From Camarhynchus parvulus (Eukaryota; Chordata; Aves; Passeriformes; Thraupidae), in contig NC_044572.1 of assembly GCF_901933205.1 (NCBI RefSeq), forward strand, positions 59,926,965-59,990,964: a stretch of DNA of 64,000 nucleotides, written 5' to 3'. The notes beneath the pieces were generated by a model. It made no database searches, was not told the origin of the DNA, and saw only the letters and a program-made list of their open reading frames with translations. The translations under genes and the position numbers were made by a program. This document shows, in pieces, positions 48,660 through 61,720 of the stretch; position 1 is the first letter of the stretch, and each line of letters begins with the position of its first letter.

Positions 48660-49690
48660 TAGAAAAGATGCATGGCATTTTCAAAGGGAAATCCTGTCTC
48701 AGTAGCCTGATCAAGCTCTTGGAGTCAGCGAGCACATGGATAAAGGATTACCCTGGGGACATAACATGGAGTTTCCAAAATTCCCTAAGGTTCATAACCA
48801 GAAGTTATTATGGGAGCTTTTGGAGGAAAAGATCATTTATCGAATGAAACCTGGTAAAAGGACAGAAAACAGATGACTTTTCTTTATGGATGAATCAGTA
48901 GTTTGTTCCCTCAGAATTGGTGCTAGACCCAGTTTTATTCAAGACCTTCATCAGTGCTGTGGCAGTGGGAGTTCACTGTGCAATCTCCAAGGCTGCAGTT
49001 GGCACTAAGTTCTCTCAGACAGCCACGTGGCATCCCAATGGCAAGGAACTTCACAAGGACCTCAGAAAACTAACTGTGGTGGTAAAAGGGGGACAAAGAA
49101 GTACTGATCCAGATAAATATGGCCAAATGCATCTGGAAATAAAATCATCTAGGATGGGTCTACTGCATGGGGTTAAACACAGAGATGGCAGTGACTGCTC
49201 AGGAAAGAGTTTTAGTTGCTGCTGAAGTCATCAGCTCAGCATGCAGCAGCAGCCAAAAAAAGGCTGGGTGTTGTCAGGAAGAAGGAAGGAGAGAATTATA
49301 TAAAAGATGGGCTCATGTCTTGATGCGGTGTGTACTTCTGATCTCCACAGCTCAAGATATTGCGCAGCTGGTGTGGAGGAGGACAACAAAATGTTCAAGG
49401 ATTTGCAGCAGCTACTTCACCACAACACAGTAATAAGTTTGGGACTGTCCAGCTTGAACAGACAGCTGGGTTAGGGGAGATATGATCCAGGTTTATGAAA
49501 TCCTATGAAAGTCAGTGGATAAGACAGATGCAAAACTTCTCTCTGCCACACTCTGCAATGACTAAACTTGAGAGCATTTGAAGCTGATAGGAGATTGGTT
49601 TTAAACGGGTGAAAGGGTGTCTTCACAGAAGGCATCATGAGCTTTCACAACCTTTAGCCATTTGAAGCAGTGGATTAGGTTTGGAAAAGA
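48660..49690 (+). pseudogene. eroded CR1 LINE fragment, reverse transcriptase region
   Basis: Plus-strand sequence retains recognisable fragments of a CR1 ORF2. The block near 48665-48725 resembles the finger motif region. VLDPVLFKTFI at about 48919-48951 corresponds to the motif B end ([10 protein letters not shown] in family members). The HKDLRKL region (about 49048-49068) aligns with the CR1 stretch after motif C. At about 49450-49620 the DNA still resembles the conserved segment coding for the [10 protein letters not shown] region, despite stops and indels. The motif C aspartates are lost. It is much older than the CR1 at 34974-38660. Edges are approximate; a similarity search should refine them. 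Confidence 0.6.
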
Positions 49691-52600
49691 ATTAGAAAAA
49701 TTAATGGGCAGCAGATCTGCGCTAAGACCAGAGTGAAGTAGACATGAATATGTCCTGGAACATCTTTAAAACCATCTTTCTGTATGCTTAGGGAGTATGA
49801 GAAGAACAGACCACAAAATGTGGCCAAGCTCACATACTTTTCCCTAAATTGTACTGTCTTTTTGGTGGTGTTTGATATAATTAGCTTTACCCAGCTTGTA
49901 CTTCTATTTTCTTAGAAATAAAATTTACAACATATAATTGGGATGAAAAGAATTATTCAAAGTTGCTCTGCTATTCTTCTGGACTAATGGCCCTCAGTTT
50001 TAATGTCAGACTGGAAATCATTGTAGAAAAAATATATGTCATCTTTATAATGCTGTGCATTATCAAGAAACAATACTTCCATGTTCTTTCTATCAACAAA
50101 ACTCTTCCCAGATGTTTCTGTGAGATTTTTACTATCCAAGACCACATTAAATTTCATTTGGAACATTAGTCCCTTCTGGTTTTGAATGAAGCCCAGAATT
50201 AAGACCCAAGGAGATTCAAAGATTGAGCTTTTCCTTCAACCTTGAATTTCAAGGACAGGAGGTATTCAGTTTTAAGGCTATGATTCAGACTAGTTTCCAA
50301 CAAACTCCTTCCAGTCCTTTTTAAAAGTGAATCACACATATTTTAACACAAAATCCACTCTCATTCAAAACATCTTTTGCTCATTTATTTTTTCAATTAG
50401 AAGAAAGAGCAACAATATGCAAGCAAATGTACTGATTACATGGCAACCACAACATCAGCTAAGGTTTATTACACTATCCCAGCATTTCATAACAGAGGTT
50501 TTCTCTTGCCCCTGTCCACTCTTGCAGCAAAACTCCTAAAGGCATCCACAAGTACAGAACAGGGTCTTGAGCTGCTAGTGAAGTTAAGACAATGGGAAAA
50601 AAGATGTGAAGAAAGATGCAAAGGTGTCTTTGAGAACATTTATTCATAGCTCATGGAGAAAGGTCAAATACAAAATCAGTAAAGAAAAACTGTCATCAGG
50701 GATTAAATGTGTCAGAAAAGATGATTTCAAGGAGGGGATGAATTGTGGAGCATCTTGGAAGTTTAACCAAGGGTATCATGGAGAGAAGGAAGCCACTGGA
50801 GGAATGTGAAAAGAGGTTTGATGCAGTCAAGCCCACAAGCTAGGAGAAGGGACAGGCACTTTTCTAACAAAGACTGCTTTGTTAAAGGCAAGGGAAGGAA
50901 CACTGCAATATTCAAGGTGGGAAATGAGAATTTCTGCTCTGAAGGAAAGGCTTGAAGAGCTTTTAAGCAGAAATAACTGATAACTTGTATCAGGACAGAG
51001 CCCAGAACTTCTTCAGCAGGAAGCTTGAATGAGAGATGTCCTGCAGACAGAGGAAGCAACAACAGGCCAGTGGTAATGATGGTTTCTTTAGTGGTGAAAG
51101 AAGGTGACCTAAGGAGGGCTGGAAGGAGAAATAAGGAGATTTTTGCAGTAATGCTGAACTTGGGCTGATGCAGCGCATCCCCAAAGAAGAATTAAGGACG
51201 CCAACTCAAATGTAGGCTAGCATATTTGAGGTATTTCCTGTTTAAATATGTTTGCTTTTGGCAAACGAAGCTATGTTAACATAACGATGTAGGCAATGCT
51301 TTGCACAAGTCCTTAAACTCCCATCTTCCTATCACTCACTTTTAACTCTTACCTGATGTGCTGTTTACAGCCCTGACTGTTCAGGATGTTCTCAAAGCTT
51401 CACACCTCCAGGTGTTGGAGATGCAGCTCAGGAGAACAGGTGGTAATAGTTTCCAGACAATTTTAAAAATACCATGCAGTTCCTTAATGAAGCAAATGTT
51501 TAATGTACACAGAAAATATTGTAAACTGCAACATTAAATTGTGTTTTGAATATCCTCAAAAATTTTAAACAAAATTTACTAGAGCATTTGTTTGTATTCC
51601 TTATGCAGTCCACCCCTCTCTGTTGCTGTTTTATAACCAAACATAAGGTTTTGAGCACTTTTTATTGCATAGAAAGGCATCTTCTCATCTTGTTCCCAAG
51701 GCAGTTCTTGAAATTTAGAGCATAACCACAGTATGTGTGTGGAAATGTCATCCACGCTTAGAGTCTGAGAAGACTGTCCCTGACACAGCATTTCCTCACT
51801 GCTCACTGGCTTTCTGAAGTCTGTCAGGAACTTTCTGGGGTGGCTGACTGTTCTCCCAGCAGTTTTTGTCTAAATTGAAACTGATAAAGTTCTGGGACTT
51901 GGCCCTGACAGGAGACATATCTCTTGGTTCTTAATCAGTCAGGCTCGGGGCAGCCCTTAACTTTCACTTTTACAAAGAATTTCTCATTGAACAACTATGG
52001 ATGACCTGCCAGATGGCTTTCCCACAATGGAAAGTTTTTTAAAGCTTCAGAAACAGTTACCAAACATCTGAGCATATTTAGTAAGTGCCATATACTATGT
52101 CTGCACATTTCTATGTAATCTACCCGAGTTGCTCTATCCCACAGTTTTCAAATATTTGGAGATCAAATTTGATTCCATATACTGTTCACTGGCTTGTTTC
52201 CCTTTTCTTCAGGCAGAAAGAGCAAGTGTGACAATGCAGGATATGTGACTTTTCCTCCAGTTTTTCTAAATTTGGCATGTTCATATTTGCCCTACTCTCT
52301 GGCAGATGCAGGCCTATGGGCCTTCCACCATCATATGGATGTTCACAGATCTGAAGTCTCGTTTCAGTGTAAAAAGGATGATTTTCCTTTGCATTTGCAG
52401 TGGAATATATTCACTCCTGAGTAAGAAACAAAGTGTTATCTTCCTTTTCTTCAGTTTTTTGTCTCTTGATCCAGGAAAGTGAAACTTGGGCTATCTCAGT
52501 GTGTGGAATAAATGGAAAAGTTGCATTGCATCCATGATCTTTTGGTATTAAATTTGTTTATTTAAATTTAAAAAAAGTCAGAATTAAGATTAAGGGGATT

Positions 52601-53014
52601 GTCCACACATAAACAGTCTAGAAGAGCACATCTAAACTCACTCAAACCATTGTATCAATACAGATTTTCTTAGTCTTTCCTACAGATGTAAGGATACTGG
52701 GAAAGGTATGTATTTGAAAATACAGCTTCTTCCTGAGGAACTACAATAGACCACTGTTGTAATCACTTTGATCATTATGTGTAGGAAGCCTGTAGAGAGC
52801 AGTCAGACAAATGGAGGTGGAGTCAGAACTTGGCATAGAATGTTTTAAAATAACATAATGATAAAATATAACCAAAGAAGAAAGGGGCTGGTATTCTTCA
52901 GGAATGGTATCTCTGATTACCAATTTACTATAGCTCTGCCTTCCTCAGCCCTTCTCAGTTTTGGGGTCAAAGAAAAACAGACCCTTCATCAGCATGGTTA
53001 AGACTTGCAACCTT
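49691..53014. other. noncoding stretch, no gene seen
   Basis: AT-rich with short chance frames. The region 50730-51140 is purine-rich and has an ancient-repeat texture, but I cannot name a family. Confidence 0.45.
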
Positions 53015-53041
53015 GAAATGACAGGATAAACCTGTCATTTC
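53015..53041. other. perfect 11 bp hairpin
   Basis: Arms GAAATGACAGG (53015-53025) and CCTGTCATTTC (53031-53041) flank an ATAAA loop. Each arm contains a TGACAGG core, which resembles a TALE homeodomain (MEIS/TGIF) site. Confidence 0.65.
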
Positions 53042-53517
53042 TTCTGCCTCTAGGATCCTGCAGCAAGGATGCATGGTGCAAGATGTGTGCTGGAAAGAGG
53101 GAGTAGATTGTAGAGGGGAAAGTGATATTTTCTCTGCTTCTCATCTGCCTGTGTTATTTCATTTTTTCATTTTTTCCCTCAAGTAAGGATGCAGCTGGCA
53201 GTGAACACTTAGGTAAAGACAAGTGCTGAAGGAGCTCTTGGGTTAAGTTTTGTGTCTACTAATGAAGCTAGCTGCATTGGCTGAGGAAGACTTTGACCTT
53301 TCTATGAAAGCTTACTAAATTGTTCATTTAGTTCATCTCTTTACCTTCCATCATTGATGAGTGTTGCTTATCGTTCCTTTAGGCCTTTCCATCCTTTCTG
53401 ACAAAGACTTTTACTTCATTCATGCACGGTGACAGTTGTCAGGCAACCTAATTTTGCTTATTTAAGAGAATAGAGGGGTTATTTCACATATTTTTTTTAT
53501 TTTTTCACTCCCTTCTC

Positions 53518-53533
53518 AAAAAAAAAAAAAAAT
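53518..53533. repeat. poly-A tract
   Basis: A run of sixteen A. Simple sequence only. Confidence 0.85.
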
Positions 53534-56500
53534 CGGTGTGAGCTGGAGTGAGCTGGAGGATTTATAGATCTTGGAAAAATGACTGAAGAAGAGTTGTTTG
53601 AGGAAATGCTCAGGATTAAGTATTGAAAGATAGCGGCTGTGCAGGACCATAGGCAGGTATTTGGAAAATGTTGGTCAGAATTGCCAGGAAAGAAACTGAG
53701 GTACAAATTATGTGGCAATATGATACCAAAAGGCTGTCTGAACCTTTAATGTTGCCACAATCATAGTTTAAAAAATTTGACTTAAAAAGAGAGGCTAGGG
53801 ACATTTTTCCCCCTTGCTTAATGATGTGTCAAAACTGGAAGGCTAAAAAAGGCTGTGAGCCCAAAAAGTGCTAGAACAGAGCAAACTGAGATTTTGTTGA
53901 ATGATCTGAGAACTTGGATATAAGAAGTGGACATTCAGCTGAGAGGATAAACAGCTGTTTATAAGAAGTTAGAAATCAAACTCACCCACACAGTTACCTA
54001 CCTATTTAATTGGTCAGAGACACCTAGAGATGTCTGGGTATTCATATCCCTATTAATTGGAAGGCCTCTGTGTCTGGCATGCAAATTTACCTTGACTCTC
54101 AGGTCCTGTGATTGCCTGTGGGAAAACAACACTTAAAAAAATCCTGGTCTTTTAGGAAAGTAGCCAACACAAGTGACTCTGTTAGTGTCATGTAAGACAG
54201 ATTGTCTGAGATGTTTCTCTCTGCCAGGGGCTTGAAGGTGTATTTATCACAGACTGAGAAGAGCTGTGCACACAATAGAGTATGTGAGCACCACATGCAA
54301 CATCTAGAAATTGGAACCAGAAATTTAATCCCAGCTCTGGAAATGTTAAAAAGACTCTCCCATACCAGTGATTTTCCCTGTAACCTATTATTCACAGTAT
54401 AATTTTTCCTGAGACATTTGGCATTTTCATGTTCTGTGCTGATTCCCTTTGGAACTCTGATCATACTTTGTCTCCCTTATGTAACTTCCACATTTTGCAT
54501 GACAAACTCTCTGACTCCTGCACCATGCAAACCACATTCTGCACATGCACAAAGCTCATTTTGAAGGAGTTTGGCAGAAATAGACTGGAGGACCTGAGCT
54601 AGTAAATGGATGCAAGAGCTCCACAGACCAGAGTGGTGCACAGCCTAGCTTTTCACCATGACCTGCACTGTCCATCCATACTGTGGAACTTATCTTTGGC
54701 AAGGGCACACACACAAAGCCCTGTTTTAAAGTCTTAAAATCAGTGTTAGTTGTGTGTGGACCTCTTCCTGAATCTGCCAGGCATTGCTACTTTAGTTCAT
54801 AGCAAGGCAGTTTTGCACTTGACAACTGCCCTCTTCACTGCATTACTCAGCTTTATTCTTTATTCAGTGTTTTAAAAGATGAAATTTGTAACTACACTGG
54901 TGACACCCTGGTGCTTTTTGCTTTGGAAGAGGAAGAAATTCAGCCATTAGATGCATCATGCAATCTGGGTGACTTCTGAAAATTAGTTTCATTGGGCTCT
55001 AGCAACTATCATCCCATGTGGTTAATGGCAAATTTTGTATAATGAGATTTTAAGAAAGCATATGTTCCTAATTGCTTGTTCTGACCAGGAATGACAACTT
55101 TAGTCAGTTATGCAAGATCTCTAATGATGCCAGGTGGAGCTGTAGTTAACAGGAAGCATGCACATTACATTGTCTTCACTATGGGCCATTGTAGGTACAT
55201 GTGAGTTGAATTTACAAAATGTGATCAGTTTTTGGTTTCCCAGACTGAAACATCTTTATCTTCTCTGGGCTCTAAGGAGGAATCTGGCTGCTGGACTGAG
55301 AAATCTGTCTGCAGGTGAAGACAAGTGATGAAGTTGTTTTCCTATGTGGAAAAAAAAACATTTTTTTATATTACACTACAATAGCTTGTGATATTTTGTG
55401 TTATTTAGATATACCAGAGAGATCAAAGCATTGCAGTATATTTTATCAACTTGCCTGTATTCTGAATCTATGAAATTGTATTTTCTCTTGTTCTTATTCA
55501 ATTTATGATTTATTTTTCTCCTGGTATAAATCAGTTTCTGTTCTATGGATTCATGGCAGGTATTCCATCTTGTTTTTCAATATGGTATGTCTAGAACAAA
55601 TATCTAGTCAGTCATGGGCATATAAAGTATTAATCATAAGTGTTTGAAGGTATGTTGCTATAGCAATTCCTTTAGTGCAAGAAAAAATCAGCATAAAGCA
55701 GGCCAGGGATATGAGAACAGTAGGAATTACAAAGCTATAACAGCACTATTAACACATTATTGCATTGTAATGATATTATTTTCTAACTATTCCAGTCCCC
55801 AGCTGCCTAATTTTTAAGATAGAATTCTCCAGCAGGGATTTCATAAATGGCCTGACATGAAAGACACAATATGAAGAAGACATTAAGCTATCTGAAGAAA
55901 ATATTTTTCAAAAGGGAAAGTGGGTAAACAAGCAAAATATCTTCCGTCCCTGACATACCAGATCCCTTGTCTTCCCTATTCCAGTGTGATCCACCCTGAG
56001 GTGCTGAACATGACAGGGCTGAATGGAAGAGATTAGCAAGACCCAGCTTAAAAAGAAATACTGTGAGTTGAGCATGTAAAGCTGCAGACCAGGAAAGCTG
56101 GGAGACCCAGTAGAAGGAGATATGGAAATGTAATTTCATCTTGTATTACAAATCTAACTGGAAAATTTTAAAACCAAAGCAGAAAAGACATTGTCTCTGG
56201 GAGGATTATAATTATCTTGGGGAGAAAGGAGGCAGTAAGTAGTGGTGCAGCTCACGTCTGTAAAAAGAATGCAAGGGTAAATTGAACTGATTGGGAGTAT
56301 GGGCTGAACCACAGCGTGAAAAAGGACTAGTCAGACACAGATGCTCTTAGCCTGTATTAAGGCTGCTAATCCTCTGGGTGTATTAGCATTGCCTTCCCTG
56401 GGGGGGAGGTAGGGTCAGCTTCAAGTAATCCCACTCTTGGTATTTAACTCTTTGAGTCTGATGCTTTCCTAAAGTAGATGTTTGCATTATGCTGCAAAAT

Positions 56501-57659
56501 ATGCTGAATTGCCTAAAGATCTGGCCCTGCTATGCTCTGTGTTTTAAATATTGAATTCTTGAGGTTCAGCTATTGTAGTATCCCTCCTTCAACACATTCA
56601 TTAGAGAAAATAAAACAAGAATCCCACTAACAAACGAACACTGCAGTAGACCTTTGGATTTGTTGCATTGATTTAGTGTCTGAATGAACAAGAAAGAACA
56701 TTTATATTTGAGTGGATGGGATCAAATAGTAAAGATCAGAGGGAGCTAGCTGTGTATCATCCACATCCTTTCTTTTTAATTAAAGACAAATATAGGCCTT
56801 CAAGAAAAAGAAGCAGCAGTTCAAAGAGATATTAAGTTTAATAGCATGCAACCTTTACAGAGATGGATCATTTTCTCACTGTTTTGTTTTACAGCAAAGT
56901 GACAGTGAGAAGCAAGAAAGGAAAACTGGGAAAATTCAACCTGTCACAGGAAAAAAAATGGAAAGAAGAAAAAGATTGCTTTTGAACATGCTTTCCAAGG
57001 AAGAAAAAATTTTCAAAGGGGGAGGGAAGGAAGCAGATAGATTTAAAAAAATAATAGAGTTTAAAGATACACTTCCAATTTTGTAAAAAATGGGAAATGG
57101 GAAATGTGTGAAAAGAAGTTACACAAACTGCTTAATTTGAATTGTGATGGAAAGAACTACATTAGGAAAATAAAAATACCTAGGCATTTGGAAATGAGCA
57201 AGTGTGCTTTCCCACTGAACTCTTTTGGTAAGCTGCGACTTGCTCGCAGATTTCATTTTCCAGATATTTAAGAGCCAAAATTCAAATATCTGAAAAACTC
57301 ATTAGAGGTATCAACAGCATTTAGTGTTTGTACAGCAGACTGCAGGCAGCACTGCAGAGCAAAACTTTTCAACTCTGTAGAGTGCCAAGCTTGTGGTGAG
57401 AAGCTGTGATACCACAAATGCATGGTTTTTCTGTAAGGGAAAATCTCTCAGCATGCAGAAGGTATCATTTACCCTAAAGAGGTCATGTAAGTGCCGAGTG
57501 AAATTATTAATAAAGTGGTTGACATTAAGAACTGGAATTTTGCAAGCAGTCCTGGCTGGTGAAATATCTGTGGTCTGTAAAATCCAAGAGGCGAGTGTGC
57601 ACAGCATGTATACATTTGTGTAAGAACAATATGGGTGGCTGCATTATGAGTCTCATTAT

Positions 57660-57715
57660 TTCTGTGTGCACATATATTATGTATATATAAAATTGTTGTT
57701 ATTGTATATATGAAT
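57660..57715. repeat. TA-rich degenerate microsatellite
   Basis: TATATA and TGTATA steps are interrupted by a few other bases (for example TGTATATATAAAATTG). Confidence 0.75.
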
Positions 57716-58479
57716 AGTGACAGCTGTGTGTATAAGAACCACCTATACATGTGCATACATTAAACATAATCTGAGATTTTTTAATGATGCATTCCTCACT
57801 ACATTTTCCCAAACTTTGGAAAATATTAGTATTTTCCAAATTTAAAAATAATAGGCCCTTTTACTAATCTTGCATAGAAAGCAGAACCTTTACAAGGTTC
57901 CCACCTCTCTCCTAATGTCAGCTCCAAATGCCTTAAGAATACATCTTTTCCATTTTTGTTATACAGCTATTTCCATTCATCAGGAAACTGACTTTTATTG
58001 ATGTCCTGAATGCTCCTTTAAATTAGGCTTCCACTACTGGGTCTAATCTAATACTGTATCATTTTTGAAGTAATACACAGACACTACCAGAACACAGAAT
58101 GAAAGTGCAAAACACTGAGGAAGGTGTCGAGCCAAAGCATGCATCTACTGCATTTTGTTGCTCTATTTGGTTTATGTTTTCCAATGAGCTACACTGTACT
58201 GTGATGGATCAGCTGCCTATTCACATTGCACCTTCAAAACCTACATCTTGTAGGAAGCCTGAAACTAATTGAGAGAAAAATCTGGTCCCACTGAAATCTC
58301 GAGTAATTTTGCTGCTGACTTCACTAAAGCCTTATATATTTGTTCAAGGAAGATTGGAGCCCTTTAGCCACAATATATCTGTTCTGCCCCTCTGCTGCTG
58401 CTGTGGGTGACCTCAAACACTCATCCTCAGTGTCAGGCAGTGCAGTTGCTGTTTATTTTCTCCTATTCCTAGCTCAGCT

Positions 58480-58860
58480 GAGCGTGCTAAGTGAGAGATG
58501 CGCCAGCCTGCCTCGTTGCAAATGGCCTTTTAATGAACTAGTCAAGGATTTAAATTATCCGAGAACCTGGGAAAAAGCATTTTAAATTTAAGACCCTTTT
58601 AAGCAATTAAAACCTGACATGTTGCCATTGAAAACAGGCCAGGGAAAAAGGGATTCCGCCTCTTGAGATTCGCCACTTACTGGGAAAATAATGGCATTTC
58701 AGGCACCCCAGGTACTGCAGCCTTCAGAGGATGCTCGTATGTCAGCTTCACGAATTGATTCTCGCTGTGCAGCATCTCCAGTTGATCCTCCAGGCGTGAG
58801 AGTGTTTGGTCACTGAACAAACTGGATTACTCTATGTTGGGCCATTGCCATTTCAAAACA
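58480..58860. promoter_or_regulatory. candidate conserved noncoding element
   Basis: This block keeps several CpGs (about 58501, 58514, 58561, 58658, 58671 and 58794). It carries a TTGCAAAT octamer-like site at 58516-58523, a homeodomain core TTAATGA near 58531-58537 and a TTTAAATTA stretch. It is less repetitive and less AT-biased than its neighbours, and nothing in the six frames is protein-like. I read it as a candidate enhancer or other constrained noncoding block. Confidence 0.35.
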
Positions 58861-58877
58861 TGGGGGAGGAGGAGGGG

Positions 58878-58895
58878 AAAGAGAGAGAGAGAGAG
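58878..58895. repeat. (GA)n microsatellite
   Basis: About eight GA dinucleotides in a purine-rich tract. Confidence 0.9.
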
Positions 58896-61429
58896 AAAGG
58901 AAGATTTCCACAGCTATTTGTTTCACCACATTAAGCAGTTTTATTTCTGCTTTTGGATACATTTATTTGTTTGTTTTAAATGTGTGATGTGATCAACTTC
59001 TATTTGAAAGCAATAAGATTTAAATATCTTAATACTTGAGATATTCCATGTTTGCAAACTAGTAAATAATCTGCCATTCAGAATTTGTTTAATAGCCTAT
59101 CAATAATGGACTTCGAAAAAAAAAATGCTGGGCTGTAATGCTCCACAGTAATGGAAAATTTCCTTGTCCTGTCTGCTTGCCTCTAGTGTGGCACTGAAAG
59201 GCTAAAACATTAAATAACTACATATATCATACAGAAAACTCCACAGTGAGGCCCTGAAAAACTAATTTTCCAAATAATTCCCTTACTAGCTAAAGAAGTC
59301 ATAAAGTCAGCCCTCAGCCATAAAACATATCACTCATATTTCAATTCTCAGGTGCCATGCCAGGGTCACAACTGCTACGTGTGACCCATTCCCACGCAGG
59401 CCCAGGGAAGCCAGGCTGCCCTTGCCTCCCAGTGCTTACACCTCAGCATCCTTATGTTGGAGATGTCAATCCAGTGTGGTTTTCAGCTTAGATCTGTCTG
59501 TTACTGGTGGCCTCAGTTTTTATAAGCTTAACCAAGGTATACATTTCTGCTTAGTTCCCTATTTCCATGTGGGAGAATCAATCCTCCTCTTTCCTGAGCT
59601 CCTTTGTGTTATGCATAGGTTGGTCTGGCCCTGTCATGAAAGTCTGCAGGCAGCTAAAGAGCAAAGCACTGGAGACAACCACTGGTTTCCTGAAGTGCTG
59701 GGCCAGAGTAGCTGCAAATGCTGGCACTGGCTACATGAGCGCTGGCGAGGCTGTTTTGTGAAAGCTCACAAAGGCTCAGAAGGGAGACCTGTTCTTCATC
59801 AAATCCACTGCAGCTGAGGCAGAGACCTTCTTGCAGTTGCATTTGCCTTATCCCTTCAAACTAACTCCACATGTGTATTTAAGATTAGTTAATGGAAAAA
59901 CATGAAGTGCTGTGTTTTAGCTAAAGCTTCCCTTTAGGGAAGTGGAGCAGCTCTGTTTTGGAGGGATGTGGAGGAGAAGCACCTGGCTGTCCAGTGCTGT
60001 GACTCTCCTGAACTGCATCTTCCACCATAGCCTTCTAACACTGCAGTGGGAAGCAGGTTTTTCTTGCTTTTCTAGTTTTAAAGCATAGTTCATGAGAAAA
60101 CTTCAGTATGTACAGAGAAGAGGACACCCATGAAAATGAAATTATTAAGTTTATGATTTTTCAGAAACTGGAGTTATTTGTAGCACACCCACAGACAGAC
60201 AGATGTGAAGTTGGCTTTGTGATGTGGCTAGAGAGCCGGTGGGATTGGAGCATGCATGCTGCTGGTAGCTTGAAGTGACTCACAGTGCCTGTTCAAATGG
60301 AGGACTTTTTGCCTCTAGGTGATTAGACAAATACTTGTTTTTAACTGCCTTTACTTCTTATTCTCTGTTTTTCAATGCAACTCTCTAAAATGTGTCTTTT
60401 CCACAGCACTCATCTCTTATGCACTATAGTCCTGCTGTGTACTGAATGAACTTTGAGAGGTGGAAAGAGCAGTCCCACATGAAATAATGAAAAGGATTAA
60501 AATCATTAGTTGGCTTTTTTTATGCTGTCTTGTGTTTGGGCCAAGAGTGTAAATTCACCTCACTATTTCAGAAGTATTTCCTACAGAATGCTAGAAAATT
60601 ACTTTTAAAATAAAGCAATTATTAAAAGCACTTTGCATGTTATCTTGGAGCCTTAAACTTTGAAGAACACCAATATCACAGAATCAAACCACATTGAGAG
60701 ATGTGAAGAATAACAATTTCTAAATTACATAATTCTATTTCTTAAATTTTCTGTGTTTAATGAACTTACTATTCCTTTCTGTAGGAAGGTTTATATTTGA
60801 TATTCCTCCCACTAACTAAAGCAGCTATAGATCTAAAAAGCCTAAAGCTGTATTTCACCTTGGTACTACGTAACTTTTGCTATGGGTACAGAAATGGAGG
60901 ATGAAAATTGTCAAAAGAGCTATCTGTTGCCTTCATGTGTTTTTCCCCAGGTCACAAAAGCAAAACACGGCCTTCAGTGCCACATTGACTAGGGGTCCCT
61001 ATTCCCAAAGGCCATTTCTCCACTTTCTAAACATGTACATATTTTCTGCCCTGAATTCCGGCATGCATAAATATACGAACAATATTTCATCAAGGTTCTG
61101 TTTTCATCATTGTGTTCATGAATATGAAGAAGAAGAGTTTGAAAGCAAAATAATTAAAATAGAGTAATGGATCTAAAACACTGCTTGCAGGTTTTTAGCA
61201 TGATACCAGCAATAAACTGGCTTTTACTGGAAGATTACTCAGAATTTCTGTTGTCATTGCCATTTTCTCTGGCATGTAATGTTTATAGACAAGTCTCACT
61301 TCTCTGAAACCTACTTATTCCAAATAGCAATGATAAGGTTTTATGAATCTGAAAACAAGTCTGTTTGAACTGAGTTAAATCTGCAGTGGTGCCAGCACTC
61401 AGTCTCTTGTCTGTTAGCTCATGGGGAAC
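58896..61429. other. noncoding stretch, no gene seen
   Basis: No gene or transposable element is recognised. GC is modestly higher at 59340-59830, where open frames show no domain. Confidence 0.5.
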
Positions 61430-61720
61430 AATGAACTTATCTTATGTAACTTCAAAATTAAATAATTAAAAACAATCCTTCTCGCTCCCTGTGTGTAGTT
61501 CCCCCCTCCTTTCTTTACGGTTAATAATTATAATAACATACTCAGATGCAGGCAGTGTTATTATCTGATAATGCCTGAAATTTGAAATGGGCCTATTAGC
61601 CACCCGAGGCGAAACATAATTGCCCAGTTTCTGTGCACTATCAGATGGCAGATGATGTTGCTGAATGTTATTACTTAAGTATTTCAATTTTTCATATGGT
61701 GGAGAAATTAAATTTCAACT
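61430..61720. promoter_or_regulatory. candidate conserved noncoding element
   Basis: A dense mixture of motifs: TTAATAATTATAATAA at 61521-61536, a GATA site CTGATAAT near 61565-61572, two CAGATG E-boxes at 61642-61647 and 61649-61654 beside TATCAG, and a pair of CpGs in CACCCGAGGCGAAAC near 61601-61615. It reads like a developmental enhancer with GATA, E-box and homeodomain input. No frame shows protein homology. Confidence 0.35.

Larger units (their letters stand above)
53042..58479. other. noncoding stretch, no gene seen
   Basis: There is a poly-A tract at 53518-53533 and a TA-rich tract near 57660-57715. Open frames (for example 54099-54464) have no recognised domain. The LTR-like texture around 53850-54080 is not diagnostic. 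Confidence 0.5.

Noticed and set aside
50730..51140. Possible ancient interspersed repeat
   Set aside because: Purine-rich repeat-like texture but no diagnostic motif.
53850..54080. LTR-like texture with TATAAG motifs
   Set aside because: No TG/CA ends with target duplication and no family that I can recognise.
60675..60700. CR1 tail suggested by TATCACAGAATCA
   Set aside because: Only one partial octamer, with no conserved CR1 3' core next to it.
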